Source: Manduca sexta
Taxonomy: Eukaryota; Arthropoda; Insecta; Lepidoptera; Sphingidae
Length of the DNA stretch: 64,000 nt
Assembly: GCF_014839805.1 (NCBI RefSeq)
Contig: NC_051136.1
Location: forward strand, 1,550,001-1,614,000
Reading direction: 5' to 3'
The translations under genes were made by a program, and so were the position numbers. Of the stretch, positions 11,736 through 25,400 are shown piece after piece. Position 1 is the stretch's first letter. Every line of letters starts with the position of its first letter. Under the pieces are notes generated by a model. It was not told where the DNA came from, made no database searches, and saw nothing but the letters and a program-made list of their open reading frames with translations.

Positions 11736-12200
11736 AACTCGTTATCACTGCCTCTTACGCTCCAATCCTAAGATAGAGGCATATGATAATACAATGAATG
11801 CCATCCCACACATCAATAAATAAGATATCCCCCTACTTAAGCCCATTTGTATGCTAGATTTATGCCTATAAATCGATTAATGTTACGCATCCCTCATCCC
11901 CTAGGGGGAGGTTTATGGGGCACATTCTTTCCATAGCAATTTATTTTGATAGCAGCTAGAAATACGATTATATTTTATTTGATAAACGAATTGTTGGCAA
12001 TACTTTACGGGTTATGTGAATGCGTTTGCATAAAAATTTAACTGTTATTGTTCTGTTTGTTACTTTTAAATATCTGACCTTAATGCTTCCTAATACGTGG
12101 TATCCTTCAATGATTAGCCTTTTACGAAGTTAAATTATTAAAGTTATTTGATTGTATGTCTCTCGTATGTGAATAACCGGTTGGGTAATTAAGGACCTTG
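11736..12200. other. Unannotated DNA
   Basis: I see nothing recognisable here. Confidence 0.35.
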
Positions 12201-12437
12201 ATTACTAATGGTATTTTATATCCGCCCAGATAGCGAACACCATACATAAGATGTCAAAACCTACTATTGTGGCCCACGCAAGTGTGTCGCGTTCCGAGAT
12301 CAGCTTGTGTATCCGATTCCTACAGACCGGCATAATTATGTTGACTGTCAAGGGGTAATCATCCATCGTCAGTCGACATTCTATGACACCAATCTACTTA
12401 CCATCAAGGACAGTGTGGTCACTTTGCCGTGCCAGTG
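12201..12437 (-). repeat. Family F3 copy
   Basis: Diverged copy with GGCCCACGCAAGTGTGTCGC and GGGGTAATCATCCATCGTC; the CCTACCACCAG terminus is decayed (ACTAATGGTATTTTATATCC). Confidence 0.7.
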
Positions 12438-13350
12438 CAAAAAAGAACTAAAGAAATATTCATTTTTGTCACCAAACAGCATTATACAAGATTATTGTCT
12501 CATCATTATCGGTTTAAAAAATTACGAAATCAATGAGCACTATGGCATTTAAAATTTTTGAAAAGTCCAAACTGCCGCTCATATTAATATCTTTATTGAA
12601 GGCATCTCACTCTTTCGTCAGTAACCTTTTGCGAAAAATATTAACTAAAGTCAATATAGTTTATTTAAAGAAGCTGCTATTTTAATCCAAATTCATACTT
12701 AAGTCTTCATGAAACTATACGCAATGGGAAATTACAAGTGCTTGCCAAATCGTTTTAATACAACAGTAGTTATACTGGAATCAAAACACTTCTGAATAAT
12801 AGCTCTTGCATTTTCACACGAGGACCAATAGCCACATTAACTAGGCTACGGAAACATCGATAAATCGATTAAAATGTATGATACGCGCACTGCGCTAGCC
12901 GTGAATGTCGCGGCATCATTATTGCAAAGCCAAACTTAGTCTGGATTTATCGGAACGACATAAACATACCTGCGAACGAGTTTCGACCGTACACCGACTG
13001 TATTGGGTTTAAATTACGAAAACATATACATTCGATAAGCCGTTTCACTAGTGCAGGGAAATGTAGTCAATAAAGGCGGCTTAGAGGCATCGATAACTTT
13101 GCGTTTTGTTATATTTACGAGCCCCACTTGGCGCTGAAACACCTGTAACTTTTGTTTGTAGGACAGGTTACGTCAATCCTTGAAGTTACTTCGAATCGGT
13201 CACGTCTCGGCTTTAACTGCCTAACTTATCAGGGTTAATGGGATCTGTACATATTTCTAGGCTATAACGTGTCTATATCGGACTTTGGGAACGATTGACC
13301 TAAAATAATTATTGTAAACAATAAAATGTTTAGTATCAGGAGTCTGGAAA
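12438..13350. other. Unannotated; possible conserved noncoding block near 12840-13260
   Basis: No gene or repeat recognised. 12840-13260 is GC-richer and contains clustered ATCGAT-type palindromes (ATCGATAAATCGAT near 12857; GCATCGATAAC near 13088). See findings. Confidence 0.3.
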
Positions 13351-13351
13351 T

Positions 13352-13405
13352 GTGCCCGGTTAATGGCGATAGGGTCGCCTATTATATGGGAAAACATGGC
13401 TGGCA
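13352..13405 (+). repeat. SINE family B body fragment
   Basis: GTGCCCGGTTAATGGCGATA followed by GGGTCGCC and TATATGGGA matches the middle of family B (GTGCCCGATATGGCG...). The head and tail are absent. Confidence 0.45.
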
Positions 13406-13420
13406 AAATCTTGTTTCTCT

Positions 13421-13660
13421 TTACTGGTGGTAGGATATATCCGTCCGGATATCGACCACCGTATGTAAGGTATTAAAACACATCATAGTGGCCCACGTAA
13501 GTGTGTCGCGTTCCGGGGTCAGTCTGTGTATACCCGGTTTCAACAGACCGGCATAATTGTGTCGACTGTCAAGGGATAATCATTTCTCGTCAGTCGACAT
13601 TCTATTGGACCCCACTCCACTTACCATCAGGTGCAGTGGGGTCCCTTTGCTGTGTCAGTA
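13421..13660 (-). repeat. Family F3, near full copy
   Basis: One of the better preserved copies: ACTGGTGGTAGGATATATCC at one end, GTGTCGACTGTCAAGGGATA in the middle and CTTACCATCAGGTGCAGTGG at the other end. Confidence 0.75.
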
Positions 13661-13675
13661 TTAAAATAATCTAGG

Positions 13676-13750
13676 TGTTATACGATCTCTGTATTTTGTA
13701 CTGCCTACTGTTGAGCCTTCTCTACTATTGAGAAAGTTAGGTTAGACCAT
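13676..13750 (-). repeat. SINE family A tail fragment
   Basis: TCTGTATTTTGTACTGCCTA then CTTCTCTACTATTGAGA corresponds to the 3' end of family A; no tRNA head follows. Confidence 0.55.
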
Positions 13751-14281
13751 CGATCAAAATCTAGTTGTGAAACATCTCTATCTATTCTTAGAAATGGAAA
13801 ATCCGTGATGGTTTGTATTGTATGTAAACATATATAATTTTAATTAAATTTCTGTATTTTTAGTCAGTGTAATTAATAGTGAAATAAATATGGTAAAGTA
13901 CGGTAAATAATTTATTTGCTATTCTAAATAAATCCATTACAATACTCCTAGCAAACAAATCTACACTTTGTCTTCCTGTTTTTAAATTTAAATTCTTTTG
14001 TCCCCAGGTGAGTGATGTTTTGGTGAAAGCGGGACAGCTGATGTTTTGCCGCTGATCGTATTATGCATTATACACAAGGTAAGTGCAGTTAAGTTTATAG
14101 GTAGGGAGAAATGTTGAATATCGAAGTAACATATACTATGTATTGAATGATTAGACATGCGTACATACATAATATCATGCCTCTGTCCCATAGCGGTAGA
14201 TAGAGACTATGGATTGCCACTTTGTTCGATTCTAGCACACTTCTTTCGTTACCTATGGTGTGACACTTTTTTATATGACAA
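13751..14281. other. Unannotated DNA
   Basis: I see nothing recognisable here. Confidence 0.35.
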
Positions 14282-14284
14282 TTA

Positions 14285-14400
14285 GCTTTTGCTCTCGGCT
14301 TCTCCTGCGTGAATTATTTGATTTGGGGTAAAAATTCCGCTGTATATTTTCCTGTGATAAAAAGTAGCCGATGTTTTATCACTCCAAATGTCAAAACTCA
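14285..14400 (-). mobile_element. Helitron-like 3' end, decayed
   Basis: TTAGCTTTTGCTCTCGGCTT is a degraded version of the reverse complement of the Helitron end seen intact at 57748 and 35470 (hairpin then CTAG). CCGCTGTATATTTTCC is also shared with the 35.5-kb copy. Confidence 0.5.
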
Positions 14401-14419
14401 TTAAACTGCCATTCCAACT

Positions 14420-14556
14420 GCTGCGACTGACTAATTTTTAAGATGGAAAAACCCAGTCACAATTTTTTTGCCCCGACCCGGGATTCGAACCCAGGATCTC
14501 AGCGCGGTAATCGTAATTGTACCGTGTACAATTACAACTGCGCCACCGAGGCAATC
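14420..14556 (-). mobile_element. tRNA-derived SINE head, family C type
   Basis: On the minus strand GCCTCGGTGGCGCAGTTGTA supplies an A box and GGGTTCGAATCCCGGG an ideal B box. Downstream ACTGGGTTTTTCCATCTTA matches the start of the family C body seen at 61.9 kb. It lacks anticodon-arm pairing and a tRNA fold after the D-arm, so it is a SINE head and not a tRNA gene. Confidence 0.75.
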
Positions 14557-17500
14557 GATTCAGTCAGTCAGTCTTTACATAACTTAGGTGTTACTATTTG
14601 ATGTCTGAGTCTATGATAAGACATAGTATTCGTATTAACGGTTCATTTGAGGACAAGTAAAATCGGGGTATTATGATAAAAATTCTAAATTATATTTCAC
14701 AGTTTTTCTTTCATCAACTAGGATTCTACGACTGTTATATTACAATATTTAACCTCGTTTCTTATAACAAAATTCCGGATTTCATAAAAATGAAACATAT
14801 TGAAGCGTTCTTTTGCCTTTTATTGTACAAATATCTTGAGATAGCAAAATGTATAAATCTATTTACATCCTGCGAAAGACTCTTGACATACGTATTTGTT
14901 TACTATAATTCATAACGCATAAACCATTTATAAAAATGAAAACACCCTTTTCCATTTTTCAACTGTACACATAAAATTTCCATCACAGCCGCGGGGGGAA
15001 CGGCATAAATAAAATTTCTGATAATTGATCGTTAAACTAAGCAAAACATGGGCCATCGCCCCAAGCCATGGTTCTCACTTCGAACACGCTCCGGCGGCCC
15101 AGCGCCGACCAGACGAGAGCGTTTCGGATGATTTCACATAATTCAGGGGCGATATTGTCACAATTAGAGGGTGTTTTAGGACTCCTATCCATAGGCTGGG
15201 ATGAGCTAACTTTATCTCTTGGGATTTGAAAGGAAATCTTGATATTATAGGTTAGAATTCAAAGAGCTTGGTGTACTTAATCCACATTGAACGACCCTAA
15301 TAACTTTTTTCGATCTTTCATAAAAATATACCAATAAATACAATTTTCTTTTCATGCTTACCAATGAATTTCGATTGCTTCATACTCAGAATTGGATTAA
15401 AGATTGAAATTAGGATCGTTTATTGAAGACGGGTGTATGTCGCTATCTACCAAGATTAAAAATGCCAAAGCAACACAAAAATCTAACCTTGATCATGACA
15501 ACGAAAACTATGTCTGAAAGTTCATAAATGTAGCGCTTCTGACGATGCACCGCCGCACTAACAGTATGAATGGAAACTGCAAACTGGATATTTAAGGGGT
15601 ACGTCTGGCCAGGTAGGGGGCTGCAATCAGCCGACGATCACGTCTAAACAACCCCCGTAGGGAGGGTAAGTGTACGAACGCGTACCCTTTTGTTCCTGTC
15701 CGTCTAGTTTGAGAATTTCAATTGATTAATGCGTTGCGTACGATTGATTGGCAATAATTAGACGGATAATTTCGGTGTGAATGCGGTTTGTGGTCGGCGG
15801 GTTGTTGACGGTTCGTGATTGTGACCCTCAGTTTAATGTATTAGAAGCTTACGAATGAATACGAACAAATGAGAACTATGTGGTGAGTGTGTACTATCGT
15901 GTATTTAGTAAATCAGTTTACTGAGTGATTAAGCTATTTTTCGTTTCAAACGTGATGTTTATCAAGAGGCAATCGACCTGCCCGTCATTGAACTAAACAG
16001 ATAAAATGAAATTATCATTGCTGAACTAACAACATAGATGAAAACATCTAAAAACAAACTCGCAACTTCTGTGTAGTCCTCAGCCCTTTGCACTTCCAGC
16101 TACGTTTTTACTAGATTAGAAAATACCGTTTTTATTCTTAAAGGATTTTTATGATCCTTGCCATTTGGTCATACACAGATCAAATAGTATATAACAGTAG
16201 CGAACATAAAATTTTCCGAATGGGAACCCAACACAACATACAGGTACTAATATGCATAAATGCAATCTGCAAATCTTTCAAATGATAATTAGATTTGACA
16301 TGAAGCACAAAAATTAACTGCTCTAAACAATTAAAAATTAATTGTATTTTTTTTCTTCCTTAAACTGACTTTAAAAAGAGCAACACCAGTGTTTCTGCCC
16401 GTTCATTGATGAGAACTGCTTTCCGAACTGGCGATAGAGTTAATATTGACGGAATCTAAATAATGTGTAACATTTTACAGGTTCGAATAAATTATTTCAT
16501 TTAGTTTCCGACAGGCATCGGTTTATAGGGAACTTTCGCCACTGCTATATAATATTTTGTTCACCAACTACGGTTCTGCCACCCAGAACTGTAGAGCTTT
16601 AATCAGCCCTCTACAGTCCTCTAAAACAACACAGTTCACAAATTTCTATATACACGTAGATACACAGCAGGTGAACACGAGAGACCTCCAGACCACTTCA
16701 GACGGCTGGAGGGGCTCGGAGGGTGTAAAAAGTACCTCAACAGGTTCAAGGTTAGAGTTTAATAATCGTCTCGTACGTCACGGATTAATTATGAACAAAT
16801 TAATTAGCGTATTTGTTACTCGTCGTGTGTTAATCGACGTTTGAATGGTAATTCGTGTAGAATTTTTATGTTCTGTGCGTGGGTTTAATAGCTTAAGGTC
16901 AGCGGAGTCTAGTTTTGGCTATAAAATAACGTTTAAAGTTGTGTGAATTGTGTTTCTTTAGAAGTGCTTTCGTAGTTTTTGATTTTTACACGCAAGATTA
17001 GATTAGGAAATCCCACACAATCTAATAAATATTGTTGTCACTTTATTTCTTAAGTAACAGAGTATTTTAGGTGAAAAAAGATTTGGATTCGGTTCTCAAG
17101 CTTGTTAGATTAAAATATTATTGTTGACATTGGAAAAAACCCATAAGATCTTCGGATTAGGAATATTATATTACTGATATCGTGATAGATTTGCATGTTA
17201 TCACAAAAACAAGCTCAGCAAACTCTGGATTCATTATATACACCCTGCATCTCTTTCGGAATATAAATACGTGTTATTTGTATAAATATATTAAAAATCA
17301 ACAAACAAACCGACTACCTCTTTATATTACTGAAAAGTTCATTAACTGTAAAAGTATGAGTAATAACTGACCAGGAATATAAAAAACCTCGCTATGCTGT
17401 GGTAAAATATGGAACTAAACTCTTGTACGAAAACGTTAACTTTCAGACGAAAAAGCAAACGTGCTACCCCTAAAGCATGCTTTTTATTTTCCTCGTCAAA

Positions 17501-20500
17501 CTATAAAAGAATAAAAGAGGCAACTACGCGAACACCATAATTTAGGCAAAAGCAACAGTTATTTTGACTGTTACTGTAAGGCTCTAAATCATTAATGTAA
17601 CCAGTAATCGCGGCTTAACGAGTGTTGCGAGTGTGTTGCATGCTGCATTTTTACGATGTATCATGCAAGCGGATCGTAGGCCGCCGCACTGTATGCACAT
17701 GCATTATTGAGTGCCACTGAGTGACGAGACGCGGCCTGAGGGAGCGTTTGCTGAGGACAGTGAGGTTGATTATAGTTGTGGGTTTAGTAGCTGTCCCTTC
17801 ACTGGCACTCATGATATTATGGGTGAGGATCGAAGAAAATTTATATAACGAAAAGGGTAAAGAAAAAATAATATAATAAAATGTCCCCTTTTCGGGTAGT
17901 TCCTTCCATAAAATATAAAATTACACTTATTGTATAAAACAAAAAAAAAACAATATTACATCTTAATGTTTTGTACAAGTAATTTTACCTATCATTTCAC
18001 ATAGGCTGTCAACAGCTATACACTAGAAGACGTAAATCTGAAATTAAAATGATCCATACTATCCAAAATAGGGTACATTAATGGCCGGTAACTAAGTTAC
18101 TCCGTTATAATAGTTCCATGGGTATATAGATAATAAGATGAGAATAACAGAAAATAAAAGGTATTAGGTTTTAAGTTGTTGCTCTTGTATGCCAAAGCCG
18201 GCCTAGGAATATCACATTGTCTATTTCTACCCCCAATCAGCACTGTATATTGTGTTAATTACCATTGTATCATCTTTGGTTCAGTATTTAACGTACATAA
18301 TTTCTAACCATTATTAGACACATTCTCTAATATTTAACAAGGTGTCCACCACAGTTTTTTCTATTGCTAAGTTCTGTCTCACATTGAATTTGTGTATAGT
18401 AGACGTGGCCCTCACAATCCCCGATTTGATTGTCCACTAACCAAGAGTCCAAAAAACATCACCTCTTCACCAGTAACTATGGGAAATAAGGTTAAAGACA
18501 AAAACTGAATAAATTATATTTAAATTTTATATTTTTGTTAATCACTTGAAAGGCTTACGTGACTGTAACCTGCAACCATAAACTGCATAAATGACATAGG
18601 TAAATATTAAACACGAAGGTTTCTAATAAGATAAATACAAAATAATATAGATTAATTATTTGTACTTTAATATTGAAATTCCAGCAGTAACAATAAGCCA
18701 GTGGATGTAAACGAGCCTGCAGCACAAGTACTCCTCGCCCCACAGCAAGCCAGACGCTTTCGCGAGGCGTACCTACCCGCCACATTTACACTTATCTGCA
18801 AATCTGAAAGGATTCAGTTTTCAGCTGAACGTCATGTCTGTACAAAGGAACAGTTTTCTTTTGTAAATGAGTTAGGATTATGGATTTAGTTTTGGGATTC
18901 GGGTAGGTTTGAATAGTGTCTATCACGAAACGAATAAGAGTTTTAAACCCAGTAAAATTAAATTTTCCTTCTATCTAAGGTTAAGCTGTTGTCTTCCATT
19001 TTTATTTCTAATCGCTTGTACACCCTTCTTAGATCCCTATTAATTTCCTTTGACACCTAATGTTTCAAAGATGAGTGCACAGTACACTGCTTCAATAATG
19101 CACTAGTCATCTGCATTTACTATCATGCAAGTGATAATTTCTTTACTAAGTTTTGTGAGATAATGTAATATAAAAAAAAGTTAACATTTGAAAGTCGTCC
19201 CAAATCCCATATTAATCAGATATTCGATACCCTCAGGTATTAGTTAGTCTTCGTCGAGTGTAAACATAGACGCTTCTAACTTTGGCAATATTATTCCCAT
19301 CTCCGAATTGACTTTGCTCAAAGCCTACAGATTTAGATCAGCAGGTTAAACGCATGGCTTCCTCGTGATTAATTAATATTATGTTACTAGACTATTGAAA
19401 TTATTACGTTTTGGTACATTTTAGAAAATACAACATGTGGGTATACAACTGATGCGACTACGGTTGCTGCTTAAAAAGAAGAGCCCAATTCGCTTAACGC
19501 TTTAAAGTGGAAAGGATAGAGATTAAGGAGCCGTAGACTAAGTAGCTGCCTTTCTAGAATAGTTAACGCTAATTAAAATTGTAGGTATTATATTGTAGGA
19601 TATTTGAGTTTTCCGATATGTTACGTATCAAATGAAATACAGCAAAAAGCAGGTTTTGTGCGAGACATTGGTACCACCGGACGATTCATGCGAAGGACAC
19701 AATATATCTACACTCAGTACTTAAAGAAGTCATCATAAAACAGCATTTCGCTGACAAAGCCGCGGCGAAATACTCGTACATAAAATCAAGTACACAAAGC
19801 ATGTACCAGTCATATTTGTTGGCCGGCCAAGTCGCCCTGTACAGTACTGGCAAGGCGCCTATCTGATCGCGGAGGCCCCGGCGGCCTATTGTCAGAACAT
19901 GATAACCCACTTTTAGCCGGAAAATGTTTTGTGCTCATGACGTATGTACTGATAACGGTTATGTGTGCCTCAGTTGGCAACGGGATTAGAGTATATTTTT
20001 GTGTAATTGGGGGAATATTTTCGTTTGGTTAATGTAGTTTGGGATTGTAGTGTAAAGGTCAGCTCGAAAATAGACCAATCTTATTTTACTCGTGGGTGAA
20101 GGGATGAGGTAGATTTATGACTGGTTTTTATGATTAACTCGTGGCATAATTAGTAGAAGTATAATGTGAAAAAAGTGCTCCTCAATTACAATTAATACGT
20201 CCAATAAAACCTTTTAAAAACCACTCAATTTAAATGTTCGTCCAATAAATTAAAAACTAAGCCCGCAAACACGTAGTAAGTTATTAAAAGCTTCGCTAAA
20301 TTTCCAAGTTATGCTGTTAGTCGCCGTGATAGCCGGCCTGCACCGTTACACGGCAAGTAGCCGCATTTTATTGATTATGAGCGGTCCACACCCGAGGCGA
20401 ACTGATAAAAACTTACCCGCCACCAGTAATTTGAAAGAGTATTTCAAAGATAAGGCCCATTCGGTTCACTTGTCTACAATGATAAAACTTGCCCTATTAT

Positions 20501-22344
20501 TTCTCTGCCTATCTGGTTAGCTCGCGGCTACCCGGTAGCACTGGCATCGATAGAGTATGAATTATGTATTTCCTTGGCAAAAATTTGTTTCATATCTAAT
20601 TCTTGGAAAGTTGCTCCTTGTGAGTTACGCTGGTTTGTTTTGTGCTTATGTGTTTTAGTAATATTGCTGTTTATCAGATTCAATGTGGATGCAGACAAGT
20701 TTATTTATTATTGTTTCGATATTCACCTCAGTTCTTGAACATAAATCATGTTTCTTCCGTGTTTTTACTAACATTAATAATAGCCCAAATATATTAGGTT
20801 GGCTGTGAGACATTATTAATGTATTATATTGATGAATACATTTAACATCAAGGTTTATGCTGACTACAAAACATTGCAAGGGAGCGGCCGAATGCATATT
20901 TGACAAATCTTGATAAAGGATCATCTAGTTTACATCCAGTAGATACTCATAATTCTGGTTACCGATACACTGGTTAACATTATAATATCAAGACTATAGT
21001 TTCGTGGGACTCATTCTGATAAACTTTGAAATACATAAAGCGACGCTTTTGTACTAAAAGAAGTATGCTATAGCGGAGCTAGTTAAGTGGAATCTCGGTG
21101 AATGAATGAATGAATCTTATCCATGATATGATAGGAATAAATCTGCATCATCATCAGCCATATAAAGTCCACTCCTGAAAATAGGCATGGTCTAAAGTAT
21201 TCCAAACGGACCTATCTACCATCATATCTGATACAAAATAACTCTCAGGCAATTTTAGTTCTTTTTTAATTGCTGCATGAATTATAACTGCTTGATATGG
21301 GAAACCAAACCTAAGGTTTACACCCCAACTCCCAATGGGGCGAATAAAAAAAAACTAATACCACAATTAATCTTCCCCACAGAAATGTGTACGTAAATTT
21401 AATTATTGGTTATAACCCAGTGTTAACTAGTAATACAGTCATTAGACACTTAAATGTAACATCGCGTGACGGTACAGTCAAAGTGTCCACGCACAGCGAG
21501 TTAGCGCTAATGTATAATGATAGCTTTGACGCAGATTTGAGTCCGTGTGAGAAATTAGACATGTTGGGGATTCAAAATCTGATTCCGTTGGGATCAATTG
21601 CTTTTTACAAGATAAGCTGATACTGCTATTTTACAGACTTAAACCACATATACTTCCAGAGATAATAGATGTGGGCAGTGGTGGTGGAGGTAAAATCGAT
21701 CTCTAGAAAGGAAGAATGGTAATATGGAAGAGGAACTTTATAATCTCACCAAGTACACGAAACGCAACGGTGATTATCTACTTCAAGCGCTAGTTAGACA
21801 CTGCTAGCAACCTGGTAAGATTGATATTGTGTTATTAAATATCGAAGAGTATATCTCAACTCTATCAACAACTATTTCTCTCTACATTTCTCCCTGACAA
21901 CTATCGTAATACATAATTAATTTAACGATATATGACTTACTCCAATTTTTAATAAACGTTCCGAATATCTTTTCTCTTCCGAATCTATCTCAACAATTGA
22001 CCAATTAGAACAGTCTTTATTTTGATCGGTTTATTCTCAGAATCGGATAGATGATTGAGATTGGGATCATTTATTGAAAACGGCTGTAAAATATAGAAGA
22101 ATACACGTAAATGAAAGCCAAAAGTACTAATTTGCGTTAGTAAAGGCAACGTGCAATATGTAACTAACCGTGTGCGGAACAAGGGCGCGACTTGACAAAG
22201 TTGTCTACCAGGGCCGCCGGCGAGTCGGCTGTTGACTGCGCCACTGTCACTTACAGTACCGTCAGCATGTTCATTATCATTAAAACAATTAAATTTATTA
22301 TAATACCTTTGTGTTTTGGCTATTTTTCTATTGAAAGGATTTAG
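14557..22344. other. Long repeat-poor block, no gene recognised
   Basis: Nearly 7.8 kb without a recognisable mobile element, unusual for this window. GC-richer islands lie near 15040-15140, 15540-15840, 16650-16850, 17620-17770, 19790-19890, 20310-20450 and 21440-21560. Reading frames in these islands (for example 16557-16844, 20311-20520, 21387-21620) show no domain I recognise. A weak match to family F4 (TTGTCTATTTCTACCCCCAA) lies near 18219. The islands may be conserved noncoding or regulatory DNA, or unrecognised exons. Confidence 0.35.
21143..21205 (-). repeat. RTE-type LINE 3' tail fragment
   Basis: CTGCATCATCATCAGCCATA then AAGTCCACTCCTGAAAATAG and GCATGGTC correspond to the reverse complement of the final QQWT...stop-TGATGATGA region of RTE elements; short and decayed. 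Confidence 0.5.
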
Positions 22345-22405
22345 GCTTTAGTCTGTCACGCTGGCTTGGTGCAGATTGGCAGACTTCACATACCTTCTAG
22401 GATGT
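22345..22405 (-). repeat. SINE family A internal fragment
   Basis: TTTAGTCTGTCACGCTGGCT followed by GGCAGACTTCACATACCTTC matches the middle of family A; no head or tail is present. Confidence 0.6.
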
Positions 22406-25400
22406 AAAATTAAATGCGTATAATATGGGGTATAGTTAATAACGCAGCATTGTTTTTTTTTTCACTATTATAAGGGCTAAAGTTTTTGTAGTGGATTACG
22501 GTTCTCTCACGTTCACTTTATTTGGGTGGAGACATTATAAGAATGTAATAAAAATAAAACCTACTGTATCATCTGATGATTTAACTTATACGTGTTAGCA
22601 ATATTTTGCGCATTAGAACATTTTTATTTCAAACAAATCTCCAAATACGAATGTCTATTGATAATTCTGAAATTATATTTTTTCTTAACTGTATCATCTT
22701 ACTTCTCAGCCATCGATCCATTTATTGGTTTGATAAGCTACGGTAATTACTTCCATTAATCAATCAATCAGCATATCACTGTGAACTATATCATCACTTA
22801 CCATCGCCTAAGAGCATCCCAACCTCCGTCAAAAGGCAGTTAATATCTGAAATATTCAAACACCGCTGCTAACTGTACTGAGAATGTAACAACTGCGTGC
22901 CGGATGCGCCACGCGTCTGTCCGGTCCGTCCGAAACTTATTAATTGCTCGGGCGCCGGACACAACCGGACACAGCCGGACACTCGCGGCCCGGACGCGCT
23001 CACTTTTCTGCTGACGGCACACGTCTCAGGCAAGATCTGAATTTATATAAATAGTGTTTTAAATAAACTAGAATTTGAATGAGAATTTATTTGGATTCTA
23101 ATAGATCTGAGTTGACAGGTATTGAAAGTGTTTATTTATTCCTTGTGTCTCTAATAACCCCTTCTCGCAGAAAGTGATTTGTTTTTTTGCTTCGCACATA
23201 ACTTATTGAATTTATTTAGTGATCTCTGAATCTATTTAAAATCACACTAGACATTATAATAAAACCCGGTATTTTATAAAGCAGTTAGAAAATAAAATAT
23301 GTTAAAAATATTATTATAGATAATTGAGTCGCTTATTTATTACCGGTCAAAATAAAACTCATATCTCTCGAAAGATATGAGTCAAAACAGTGACACGATG
23401 TCATTTTTATAAATAAACATAATAGAGTCATACGTACCGCTGGATAATAATCGGAACGGAAATAAAAAATAAACCTCCCACAACTTTTCATAACAAACTG
23501 GATTATTTATCAAGTCAAACGCTGAAATAACTTCTACATACATAAACATGGCAATCATAATTAGATCCGCCATCTTGGATGCGTCGCCCGGCGTGCGCGG
23601 GCGCATCGTTCAAAATGTCCCTTTTTATTTTCGAGTTCGTTCACACATGGGTAATGATAATTAAAAAGTAAGTACTCTAAACGAAACATGGTACAATATT
23701 TCTAACAGATTACCCAATTCCGAAGTTATATAAAATATATAGTTCTTATTTAGCTTACTCTGAATTAAATATTTTTTTCTAAAAAGCAATTGTTATTTTC
23801 TTTACTTGGTTAAGAATTGTTGATCATATTGTTACTATGTTGATAACCACTTTGAATAAATTTGAAAAAAAATGCAAAAATCTAAATAACGCTATTTTTC
23901 GGATCTCATCGCGGTATCCTGCTTAAATAAAAAAAAAAAATACATATTATTTTTCACTTTAGTATACTAAAACATAAATATATACTTAAATCCCGTAGCA
24001 TGTGAACGAACCGTAGAATGGAAGACATATATCATGATGCATCCATGTGGATGTTCAATTTTTAACCGCGACGTTTCTCGTGTTCTTAATTAATGCGACT
24101 GTGTGTTCTAAAGAAATTTCAGCCGCCGACCAACCGTGAAATATGTACGGTTTTGTTTTATGAAATTCTTTTTTTTTTCAGACTCTTTTAGGGTTTTGAT
24201 TTACGTGTCGTGTGGTTTGAACGGGTGTGAAGTTATTGTTAATACTGTTTTTTTTTTCTTGTCTGTCTGTTTAATGACTCAGGCAATTATCAAGAAATAC
24301 AACTTAATTTTGTAGGTTATAATTGACCCAAACTAAATGCTACAATATGAAGATAAATTCTGATGCTATTACCCCAGAATAAACAGACAGAGAAGCAGCT
24401 AATACTTTCACAATTATCCATCTCAAAATGCAGCAGTCTTGAGCAATACTATGTTGGTCACAAATTCAAGATAGATTTAAATAAAATTGCCCCACCTAAA
24501 AGTTGACCCTATAATCTTCACTAGCTGGTTGGTTTTTTTTAATAATTTTTACAAGCCAGTCCATTTTACCGGCCAGGGTTACAACCATCTTCTTGCTTCA
24601 AAACATGCTAAAAAAATACTAAAAATAATGTTTACAACCGATACCATAGTACCAGCCTAGGAATTACAATTATCTCTTTGCTTCAAAACATCTAATACCT
24701 TGCCTACGTGGTTAAAGTCACGTATATAATTACTCTATTGAGAACAAATCGCCACTTACCCTTGTCTAAATATGTAAACACATAGCAGAACCCGCAATGT
24801 CGAGGTCGAATCGCGGTCACGATGCGTCACAACCACGATTGTTTCAAAGTGACGGTATTCTTTAATAAATAATGATTCATCCATCTATTGTAAGGAAGTG
24901 AGGATTTTAAAATAATTGGCATCATACTTAGGTGTAGGTAACAAAGTACTTTATCCTCAAAGGATAGCCAACGGTTCAAAGTTTTGTCCCGTATTGTAAT
25001 GACTAATCTTTCTTGTAGAGTAGAAAATAATAATTCTAGCAATGTGTGTTGATCAAGGATATCTAAGGCAGGCTATCACAATTCTAACGACTGAGATGCA
25101 AATCTTGTTATGTTATATCGATTTTACTGAATTTACCACAATCTTACAATCATTCATCAGCTCCATATATTTGGGGAATGTTCAATACCGGATAATTAAC
25201 ACTGGTAAATATCGAATAAGTGATGAAAGTAGACAAATTGGTGCATAAAAAACAAAGAAAATATTTACTAATTCAGATAACTATCCTCTACAAAATTTGG
25301 TTTTAGTTCTTACGAAGTAGTACACGAAATTTCAATGCTAGCTAAGCAGTATTGTACTACGTTAAGCAAAAATAAACAGATAGATCCAACTCAACAACAT

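Noticed and set aside
14468..14553. A tRNA gene on the minus strand
   Set aside because: A and B boxes are good but the cloverleaf cannot be completed, and the sequence continues into a SINE body seen elsewhere.
20311..20520. 69-codon ORF starting with a hydrophobic segment (MLLVAVIAGLHRY)
   Set aside because: The hydrophobic start is short and interrupted by charged residues, and nothing downstream resembles a secreted peptide precursor.
23565..23620. Start of a host gene (CCGCCATCTTGGATG)
   Set aside because: The GC-rich motif resembles a 5' UTR element, but no open frame with domain content or splice donor follows on either strand.
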